Below are positions 6,173-11,490 of a DNA stretch of 11,490 nt, piece after piece; the stretch's first letter is position 1, and every line of letters begins with the position of its first letter. The translations under genes and the position numbers were made by a program. The notes below the pieces were generated by a model. That model did not search any database and was not told the origin of the DNA. It saw only the letters and a program-made list of their open reading frames with translations. Source of the DNA: DATKYV01 sp035528275 (lineage in GTDB: Bacteria; Acidobacteriota; Terriglobia; UBA7540); the NCBI GenBank assembly GCA_035528275.1, contig DATKYV010000144.1, forward strand, positions 1-11,490, read 5' to 3'.

Positions 6173-8854
6173 ATGCCACGGAAAAAAACGGAGCGCGTGT
6201 TGCGCTTCCTCGCGTTCGACGCCTCCGGCAAACCCTCGACGGAACAGGTCCTCGATTTCCGGGGAGCCTGGAGCCTCGGCCTCTGGCCCGTGGGCGACTA
6301 CGCGCGCACACCCACAAGCCTGGAAATCCGGTGGCGCGGGAATGAGCCCATTCAAATCTTTCTCCGCTGGGAAGAGCCGGCTTATGGTCCCGCTTACCTC
6401 GTGCTGGACAACCGAGGCAAGGGCTACTCGACCGGCGGGACCCGGAATCTGAATGTGGAACTGGCGCGCTCAGCCCGGCGCTGGTTTGATAGTTCCTATC
6501 AGGCAAGCCTGCGAAATAAGGAAGTGGGCTTCAAACCTTCTAGAGAATTGCTCGCCTTCCGCAACTCGGCACGGAAAGCGCTGGGTCGGATGGAGTCAGC
6601 CTCCAGCGAGCGCTGGCGCGCCGCGGCCGCTTCAAAGGCGCTGGCGAATACGCTGGCGGCCTGGACGCTACTTCTCAAGGAGCACGGTCGGGCGTTTGCT
6701 CGTCGCTATCGCAGCCAATTCATCCTGGGCGCCATGATGACGGAGCCGTACGCGGACGCGTGGCAGTATTCGGTCCCCGTGATGTTCAGCGACTACGAAA
6801 AGCGCCTCGGACTCATGAAGGCTCAGGGACTGGACACGGTGGGAATTCCCTTCCTCTGGCGCGAGGACTACACGTTTTCGCGCCCCGAAACCTTTGTGCC
6901 CTACGACCGGGTGATTGATTGCGCCGGGCGCCTGGGGCTGAACGTCATGGGGATGGTCCTCGACAGTTTTGATTTCGTGACTCACCGCAACCTTTCCGAT
7001 GAGGAATTCATCGAAGCCAGCCGCGTTCAGGCGCGAAACCTCGCCGCGCACTACAAGGGGCGCGTCAAGTTCTGGACCGTCACCGACGAAACCAACGGCA
7101 AGAACTTCCTCCCACACACGTTCGCCGCGCGATTGAAAGCGGGAAATGAAGCGGCGCGAGCCATCAAGCTGGTCGATCCCTCAGCCGTCACGCTTGCCAC
7201 GCTGCTCTTTGATGAAGATCTGCTTCCTCTCCTTGCCAGGTTGAAGCAGGAGCGCGCAATTGCCCCGGAGGTTGACGTCATTGAGCTCAGCCTGTTCTAT
7301 TACCTCGGCCCCGGTGCGGATATTGTGTATCGCAAAATCCACGAGCTGTTTCCTGAAAAGAAGATAGGCGTCGGGGAGACGGGTTACACGGCTGGAAAGG
7401 ACTGCGACCTGATCTATTCGGCGCCGCTCAATTACGCCTATGGTCTGGGTGGAGGCTTCTGGTGGTTCCACTGGGACGGAATGATCGACCGCGGCATCGA
7501 CGGAGCCTGGTATACGACGCGGTTCTACCGGATAGTTCAGGATCTCGCCAAGTCAATCGACGGCGAGGCCGCGCGTGCCGGGGATGACGGGCCCGCCGCT
7601 CCCGGAAGTGTGAGCGCCCCGCCCACCGGTGAAATTTCGCCGCCGCGCAATGAGTACGAAGATGCTGCCGCTCGAGGCGTGCAATGGCTTCTCGCCAGCG
7701 GAATCTGCGATCCCAAGACGGGAGCCGTGCGACGAGCCTACGATCCTCAAAGCGAGCGAATCTTGCCGCCGGAGGTCTCGAGCGCCGCCAGCGCTCTTCA
7801 GGTTTTTGTTCGCGCCTGTGGGCGCAACTGGAATTCCGCCTATCTCGACGCCGCTCGGCGGACCGCTGACTATCTTTCGACGCGACAGTGGCAAGGGTCG
7901 GACCACAAGGCCGCCGGCGCTCTCATCGAGCCCGGTGGGAGTCGCCGCGCTGATAGCCTGGCCAACGCCCGCGCCATCGACGCCTTGTTGGATTTTCACT
8001 TTGCAACGGGCGACGAGCGATGCCTCGAAGTTTCAGAAAAGGCCAGCGACTGGTTGCTCGCATTCATGCAAAACGCCGACGGCAGCTTCAAATCCGCTTA
8101 CGACTTGAAATCCAAATCATTCGTCGACGGCGCGCAGGACGACTGGCGCCACGCGCGCGCTTTCGCTCACGCCAAGATTGCCGCCGCGCTTCTGAAAACG
8201 TGGGAGGCGGTCAAGGAAACCGAGTCGCGCTATCGGGAAGGCGCCTTGCGGGTGCTTGCCTGGGCGCTCACGCTCCAGAACTTCAACGGCAGCTTCAAGG
8301 GTCACTACAGTCCGATGCGTGGGCAGGCGAGCGATGACAAGTTTATGGCCGGTCTTTTGGAAGGCGTCGAAGGGTTCTTCTCCGCCTACGTTCAGCTTCT
8401 GCGCCACCCGCGGGACATCGCTCTTCACCCTGTCTATCTCGAAGCTTGCCGGAACTTCGCCGCCTGGCTGAAGCGTTTGGCCTGGAGCCTGAAAGGCGGA
8501 ATCCCGGAATGGGTCCTTGGCGACGACTCGCTCGGCAAGCCGGCAATTCTTCCCACCGCCAAGGCCATTCGGCTGTGGCTGCGCCTCCACCTTGTGAACG
8601 GCGAACCGGGATGCCTTGAAGCCGCAATGGCCGCGGGAAATTTCCTGCTCAAGGTGCAGGACCAGAGTAACGACCCGCGCCGAACGGGAGGATTTCCTGC
8701 GGAGGACCTCTCGGCCCAACGGCTGACCCTCTCCGTGCCGGCGACGGCCGCAGCCATCCTTGCCCTGCACGAGCTGTCGGATATTCTCACGAATCCTCAG
8801 ATCGTCCTCGATCCCGCACAACCTCGCTATGTAGGCTTCGACCCTCTCCTTTAG
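6173..8854 (+). CDS. Two-domain putative glycoside hydrolase: clan-A-type TIM barrel plus alpha/alpha-toroid
   Basis: I recognise the folds but not a named family. The 893-aa product has no signal peptide, so it probably acts in the cytoplasm on imported sugar or glycan fragments. Residues 1-110 look like a beta-rich domain, and 115-180 are helical. Residues 181-460 read as a (beta/alpha)8 barrel: GAMMTEPYADAWQYSV, KAQGLDTVGIPFLWR, a candidate acid/base Glu306 in WTVTDETNGKN after strand 4, a candidate nucleophile Glu402 in IGVGETGYTAG after strand 7, and GGGFWWFHWDG after strand 8. The 96-residue glutamate spacing fits clan GH-A retaining enzymes (GH5/GH39/GH42-like). A Pro/Gly-rich linker (465-495) leads to a helical C-terminal half (496-870). 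This half has repeated W-LL-x-Q-x-DGSFK-x-Y units (WLLAFMQNADGSFKSAYD at 626, WALTLQNFNGSFKGHY at 697, plus weaker copies at 505 and 824), typical of alpha/alpha-barrels that bind or cleave uronic-type sugars. It follows the ROK gene by 64 nt, suggesting a carbohydrate-utilisation pair. Confidence 0.75.
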   Translation: MPRKKTERVLRFLAFDASGKPSTEQVLDFRGAWSLGLWPVGDYARTPTSLEIRWRGNEPIQIFLRWEEPAYGPAYLVLDNRGKGYSTGGTRNLNVELARSARRWFDSSYQASLRNKEVGFKPSRELLAFRNSARKALGRMESASSERWRAAAASKALANTLAAWTLLLKEHGRAFARRYRSQFILGAMMTEPYADAWQYSVPVMFSDYEKRLGLMKAQGLDTVGIPFLWREDYTFSRPETFVPYDRVIDCAGRLGLNVMGMVLDSFDFVTHRNLSDEEFIEASRVQARNLAAHYKGRVKFWTVTDETNGKNFLPHTFAARLKAGNEAARAIKLVDPSAVTLATLLFDEDLLPLLARLKQERAIAPEVDVIELSLFYYLGPGADIVYRKIHELFPEKKIGVGETGYTAGKDCDLIYSAPLNYAYGLGGGFWWFHWDGMIDRGIDGAWYTTRFYRIVQDLAKSIDGEAARAGDDGPAAPGSVSAPPTGEISPPRNEYEDAAARGVQWLLASGICDPKTGAVRRAYDPQSERILPPEVSSAASALQVFVRACGRNWNSAYLDAARRTADYLSTRQWQGSDHKAAGALIEPGGSRRADSLANARAIDALLDFHFATGDERCLEVSEKASDWLLAFMQNADGSFKSAYDLKSKSFVDGAQDDWRHARAFAHAKIAAALLKTWEAVKETESRYREGALRVLAWALTLQNFNGSFKGHYSPMRGQASDDKFMAGLLEGVEGFFSAYVQLLRHPRDIALHPVYLEACRNFAAWLKRLAWSLKGGIPEWVLGDDSLGKPAILPTAKAIRLWLRLHLVNGEPGCLEAAMAAGNFLLKVQDQSNDPRRTGGFPAEDLSAQRLTLSVPATAAAILALHELSDILTNPQIVLDPAQPRYVGFDPLL

Positions 8855-8871
8855 CATCAGCACCGGCGTAC

Positions 8872-8883
8872 CCGTCATGACGG
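8872..8883. repeat. 12-bp perfect palindrome CCGTCATGACGG
   Basis: It lies 17 nt after the glycosidase stop, in the 254-nt gap before the membrane-cytochrome gene. It could be a regulator-binding site. With no loop it is not a normal terminator stem. The gap also contains a G7 run at 8934-8940, an AT-rich patch at 8967-9002 that may hold a promoter for the downstream gene, and a 10-bp palindrome GCGCATGCGC at 9003-9012. I see no gene in it. Confidence 0.3.
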
Positions 8884-9108
8884 CGTCACGAACTTCCAGC
8901 TGCACTGGCCAGATCGTCCTCGGAGGTATTCAAGGGGGGGAGCTTCGCCCGCGGCAGCGCGTTGCCCTAATAGAAAAAAGTCTGGCAAATAGTACGAAGA
9001 ATGCGCATGCGCGGCTTGCGGGGGGATTGCGCGAGCCATTCTGTTCCGGTTAAGGTGTTAGTCTCTTCAAGGGTGGCGATTCGGGCGAAGACAGGGCTTA
9101 AGTTAGCA

Positions 9109-9651
9109 ATGGGATCAGAAAATCAGCGCCCGTCAGTTGACGGGCTGGGCACGTCACTTGTCTTGCTTGCACTGGCCCTGGTGGCCAACAGTGCGTATCT
9201 TGCGGCGTACGGCGACCCCAACCTCCTCTACGTTGCCAACAGCCTGATCCATCCCGCCCTGGGAGTCGTCGTCGCGATTCTCTTCGGAATCTTCGTCTCA
9301 CGACATCGCGAGGACTGGGCCGGGCCCACCGGAAGGGCTTCGCTGATTCTTCTCATTCTGGGCGCGGCATTCGGCGGCTACCTGGCGATCGGGGGCATGA
9401 CGCGGCCCCACAGTTGGGCGCTCTATGCGCACGTGACGCTGACGATTGCCGGACTGTTCCTGCTGCTCATTCATCTCCGCGAGCGGATCTTGCAGGGTTC
9501 GACGCTGTTCCTGCAAGCCTGGCGCTGGAGCGCCGGGGTGATGGTGGCGTCTCTGGCCTTTTACGGCTTGGTGGCGGGATACCACAAGCTCTATCCCAAT
9601 CCCAAATACATCATCCGCAATCCTTCCACGCCGCCGCTGACCATGGAGTAG
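9109..9651 (+). CDS. Membrane-anchor part of a split multiheme cytochrome gene
   Basis: The 180-aa reading frame starts at ATG 9109 and encodes about five transmembrane helices: roughly 15-34, 38-63, 77-95, 104-122 and 140-158. Histidines at 48, 101, 108 and 122 lie in or beside helices, so heme b binding is conceivable but unproven. After the last helix comes an exported-type tail, YPNPKYIIRNPSTPPLTME, then TAG at 9649-9651. Beyond the stop the same frame continues with eight sense codons into the pentaheme cytochrome beginning MFPSSARTPDGKPID. The sequence therefore reads as a single protein interrupted by one stop codon; membrane anchor followed by a periplasmic multiheme domain is a sensible architecture. 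Alone, this part would be an anchor without its electron-carrying domain. An upstream in-frame ATG at 9001 would add 36 residues of unconvincing composition. I regard it as the 5' portion of a probable pseudogene, unless the TAG is read through or is a sequencing error. Confidence 0.72.
   Translation: MGSENQRPSVDGLGTSLVLLALALVANSAYLAAYGDPNLLYVANSLIHPALGVVVAILFGIFVSRHREDWAGPTGRASLILLILGAAFGGYLAIGGMTRPHSWALYAHVTLTIAGLFLLLIHLRERILQGSTLFLQAWRWSAGVMVASLAFYGLVAGYHKLYPNPKYIIRNPSTPPLTME
9649..9651 (+). other. In-frame amber stop splitting the cytochrome gene
   Basis: The codons ATG GAG TAG GAG GGT join the membrane segment to the cytochrome domain in one frame. A single C-to-T change from CAG, or G-to-T from GAG, would explain it. 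No in-frame start codon occurs before ATG 9676. The GGAGG-like sequence at 9651-9656 is about 19 nt from that ATG, too far for efficient re-initiation. Confidence 0.65.
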
Positions 9652-9675
9652 GAGGGTGCCGGCGCGGGCAGCTTC

Positions 9676-10959
9676 ATGTTTCCCAGCTCGGCGCGCACCC
9701 CGGACGGCAAACCGATTGACCCATCCTTCTTCATGAATTCCGAGTCTTGCAAGCGGTGCCACGAGGATATTTACAACCAGTGGTTCGGCTCGATGCACCA
9801 CTTCGCCTCGTTCAACAATCAGTGGTACTGGAAATCCATCGAGTACATGCAGGACACCATCGGCATCAAGCCGTCGCTCTGGTGCGGCGGGTGTCACGAC
9901 CACGCGATGATCGTTTCCGGGATGATGCAGAAGCAGCTCGCTCGCGAAGTCATCAACACCCGGGAGGCGCAGAACGGACTGGGGTGCATGTCCTGCCACG
10001 CCATCGTGCACGTGGGTAGCACCATGGGCCAGGGGGATTTCGTCATCGAGTATCCGTCGCTCGCCGAATACGGGGAGAGCAAGAACCCGCTGCTCCGGGC
10101 GCTGCACGATTATCAGGTGAAACTGAATCCCAAACCCCACCGCAACGCTTTCCTCAAGCCGTTCCACAAGGACCCTCTGCATAAGTCCGATTTCTGCTCG
10201 GCGTGTCACAAGGTTCACCTCGACGTTCCCGTGAACAACTATCGCTGGATTCGCGGCTTCAACGACTACGACAACTGGCAGGCGAGCGGCGTTTCGGGCC
10301 AGGGGGCGCGCTCGTTCTACTATCCGCCCAAGCCCCAGCAGTGCGCGGACTGCCACATGCCGCTGACTCCCTCGAAGGATTTCGGCAACCTCGACGGGTT
10401 CGTGCACTCGCACCGATTCGTCGCGGCGAACACCGCGGTGCCCACGTCCCACGGCGACCGGGAACAGGTCAAGCGCGTGGAGGAATTTCTCAAAGACGCT
10501 GTCACGGTGGATATCTTCGCTCTCGCCGAGGCGCCCAAGGAGGAGCTGGGTGAGCTGGGCCAAGTGGGGCCCAGCGCCGAGGGTCCGCAGCTCGCGAGCA
10601 CGTTCGCGGTGGGCGAAGAATCCGCGGCGGGGTTGGCCGGCGTCGGCGTTGGCGTCGGACCTCCGGCGAAGCTGATGGCGCCGCTCGGCCGCGTCCCGGC
10701 GCGCGTGCGGCCCGGCGAGGTGGTGCGCGTTCGAAGTCGAGGCGGCGTGGACTGGCAGACGGTCCGCTCCGGCTCAAGCTACTGCTCTTCGAGCGAACTG
10801 ATCCTGACCTTTGGCCTGGGTAAGGCAACGCAGGCCGACAGCGTCGAAATCACCTGGCCCAGCGGCCAGCGCGACACCCTCAAGAATCTCGCTGCCAATA
10901 AGACCTACACCGTCGAAGAAGGCGGGAAGATACTCGCGACAAAAGCATTCAAAAGATGA
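9676..10959 (+). CDS. Pentaheme cytochrome c domain fused to an ASPIC/UnbV C-terminal tail
   Basis: The 427-aa frame contains five CxxCH covalent heme motifs: CKRCH (25-29), CGGCH (70-74), CMSCH (104-108), CSACH (174-178) and CADCH (223-227), with further histidines as possible axial ligands (for example HDH at 74-76 and HSH at 244-246). It would carry electrons outside the cytoplasm. It has no signal peptide of its own, so hemes could be attached only if it is translated in fusion with the upstream membrane segment. Residues 284-340 are a Gly/Ala/Pro/Glu-rich low-complexity stretch. From about residue 355 the sequence changes to an ASPIC/UnbV-like tail: VRSGSSYCSSSELILTFGLG (363-382) and SVEITWPSG (389-397) are that family's signature. 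That module normally ends a much larger FG-GAP/VCBS-type protein, absent here. The expected rest of the cytochrome's C-terminal domain after RVRPGEVVRV is also absent. This looks like a deletion fusion of two genes, and probably a pseudogene 3' part. Confidence 0.8.
   Translation: MFPSSARTPDGKPIDPSFFMNSESCKRCHEDIYNQWFGSMHHFASFNNQWYWKSIEYMQDTIGIKPSLWCGGCHDHAMIVSGMMQKQLAREVINTREAQNGLGCMSCHAIVHVGSTMGQGDFVIEYPSLAEYGESKNPLLRALHDYQVKLNPKPHRNAFLKPFHKDPLHKSDFCSACHKVHLDVPVNNYRWIRGFNDYDNWQASGVSGQGARSFYYPPKPQQCADCHMPLTPSKDFGNLDGFVHSHRFVAANTAVPTSHGDREQVKRVEEFLKDAVTVDIFALAEAPKEELGELGQVGPSAEGPQLASTFAVGEESAAGLAGVGVGVGPPAKLMAPLGRVPARVRPGEVVRVRSRGGVDWQTVRSGSSYCSSSELILTFGLGKATQADSVEITWPSGQRDTLKNLAANKTYTVEEGGKILATKAFKR
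10705..10750 (+). other. Apparent junction between cytochrome and ASPIC/UnbV coding sequence
   Basis: The encoded residues change here from ARVRPGEVVRV, which fits the beta-rich C-terminal domain of cytochromes of this type, to SRGGVDWQTVRSGSSY, which fits the start of an ASPIC/UnbV module. The frame is kept. Both families can have a similar V-R-V segment at this place, so short homology could have guided the deletion. The exact breakpoint cannot be fixed by eye. Confidence 0.4.
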
Positions 10960-11062
10960 AACCTACCGAGGCCTGACGGCGTCGGTCAATCGAAATTCTC
11001 CAGCCGCATCGGGGCGAGCGTCAAGATAGTGTCAGTTACGAAGGGTTGAAGAGCGTTGTCCC

Positions 11063-11341
11063 CTATTCGCCGCGGCCGTGGCCGCGGGCCGAGGAGCGTC
11101 GGTGTTGGGCGTGCTCTCTCGCGAGCTCTTTGCGAACCTGCCGGTGCATCGGATGTTCTCTCACAACCCGCTGTTTGACGCGCTCGCGCTCCGCCTTTAC
11201 AGCCGATTCGGGAATGTTGCCACGATCATCCATCGCCTCGTAAAGCAGGGGGTATGCAAACTCCCATATCGTCTCAGCCGTTTCTTCGCCGAACCCCTCA
11301 AGTTCCAAATACCCGTCGTCCTTGAGGCGGAAATGCACCAT
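11063..11341 (-). CDS. Small hypothetical protein
   Basis: I do not recognise a family. The 92-aa frame begins MVHFRLKDDGYLELEGFGEE. It has an acidic, partly beta-like N-terminal half and a highly basic helical C-terminal half rich in Arg, His and Glu (about residues 45-92). There are no membrane segments or cysteines. Composition of the first 60 residues looks like a real soluble protein, and the basic tail may be less constrained. I chose the ATG at 11341. A TTG at 11353 would add four residues, and neither start has a strong ribosome site. The opposite strand is open over nearly the same span (88 codons from 11078), but its product looks less natural. The gene is isolated: the damaged cytochrome ends convergently 103 nt to its left, and nothing in that spacer is recognisable. 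Confidence 0.45.
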   Translation of the reverse strand: MVHFRLKDDGYLELEGFGEETAETIWEFAYPLLYEAMDDRGNIPESAVKAERERVKQRVVREHPMHRQVRKELAREHAQHRRSSARGHGRGE

Positions 11342-11444
11342 TAGCTCATTCAATGGGAATTTCCGTTTTCAACTCTGCCTTCGCCGACAATCGTACGCAA
11401 GCCGCTCTTACATTTCAAGCTCAGATCGCCATGGCCCCTTTGGG

Positions 11445-11490
11445 GTGGCATCGCGGCTCGTTTTGGCCGTTCTGCTGAGTTGTCTGGTCT
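11445..11490 (+). CDS. Possible start of a secreted protein or lipoprotein at the right edge
   Basis: A GTG at 11445 opens a frame to the window end reading (M)ASRLVLAVLLSCLV. The basic residue followed by a hydrophobic run and LLSC resembles a signal peptide, perhaps with a lipobox. No Shine-Dalgarno sequence precedes the GTG, and only 15 codons are visible, so this is tentative. Confidence 0.2.
   Translation, partial: MASRLVLAVLLSCLV

Noticed and set aside
8117..8905. A 262-codon open frame on the minus strand
   Set aside because: It is antisense to the repeat-rich toroid domain of the glycosidase and shows no recognisable protein features.
9298..10563. A 421-codon open frame on the minus strand spanning the TAG
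   Set aside because: It is antisense to the membrane segment and the cytochrome. The five CxxCH motifs on the plus strand show which strand codes. Long antisense frames are common in GC-rich DNA.
10957..10976. A tiny frame overlapping the end of the cytochrome gene at ATGA
   Set aside because: It has only six codons (MKPTEA) before a stop. It might be a relic of a former downstream operon gene, but nothing else supports it.
11071..11086. Perfect inverted repeat CGCGGCC-GT-GGCCGCG
   Set aside because: A 2-nt loop is too tight for a hairpin terminator, there is no T tract, and it lies in the Arg/Gly-coding end of the small minus-strand gene, where such GC-rich symmetry can arise by chance.
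1..11490. tRNA, rRNA, CRISPR array, insertion sequence or riboswitch
   Set aside because: I looked for cloverleaf arms, evenly spaced direct repeats, transposase motifs with terminal repeats, and known riboswitch cores, and found none that stood up by eye.

Overview
The window is a GC-rich bacterial chromosome fragment. It is most likely from an Acidobacteriota-like soil or environmental lineage; this is inferred from the gene mix (Tat-exported aldo/keto reductase, PyrR, ROK regulator with glycosidase, membrane-anchored multiheme cytochrome, ASPIC/UnbV module) and not proven. There is no rRNA, tRNA, CRISPR array or transposase. The leftmost 1.6 kb looks less GC-rich than the rest and carries a restriction-modification-like gene pair, which suggests separate ancestry.

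Layout. (1) 1-1601, minus strand: a DNA methyltransferase, followed with a 20-nt overlap by the first 100 codons of a partner gene that runs off the left edge, probably a type II restriction endonuclease. A TATAAT box and a short inverted repeat lie at the methyltransferase 5' end. (2) 1602-1823: a non-coding spacer with two terminator-like hairpins. (3) 1824-4115, minus strand: a cluster in the transcription order Tat-signal aldo/keto reductase, endonuclease V (nfi), PyrR. Gaps are 24 and 42 nt, and pyrR also has its own candidate -10 box. (4) 4304-8854, plus strand, divergent from the reductase: a CYTH-domain protein, a ROK-family protein with an N-terminal winged helix and no zinc-site cysteines, and an 893-residue cytoplasmic protein joining a clan-A-type TIM-barrel glycosidase to an alpha/alpha-toroid domain. 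The last two probably form a sugar-responsive pair. (5) 9109-10959, plus strand: a five-helix membrane segment and a five-heme cytochrome c in the same frame, separated only by one TAG codon and eight sense codons. The 3' end of the cytochrome is joined to the tail of an ASPIC/UnbV protein. I read this as one membrane-anchored multiheme cytochrome gene damaged by a nonsense change and a 3' fusion. (6) 11063-11341, minus strand: a small unknown protein. A possible secreted-protein start lies at the right edge.

The items most worth checking are the amber-split chimeric cytochrome, the two-domain glycosidase with its unusual ROK partner, and the R-M pair beside pyrR with its operator-like repeat. 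No wholly new defence or mobile system could be shown from this sequence alone.
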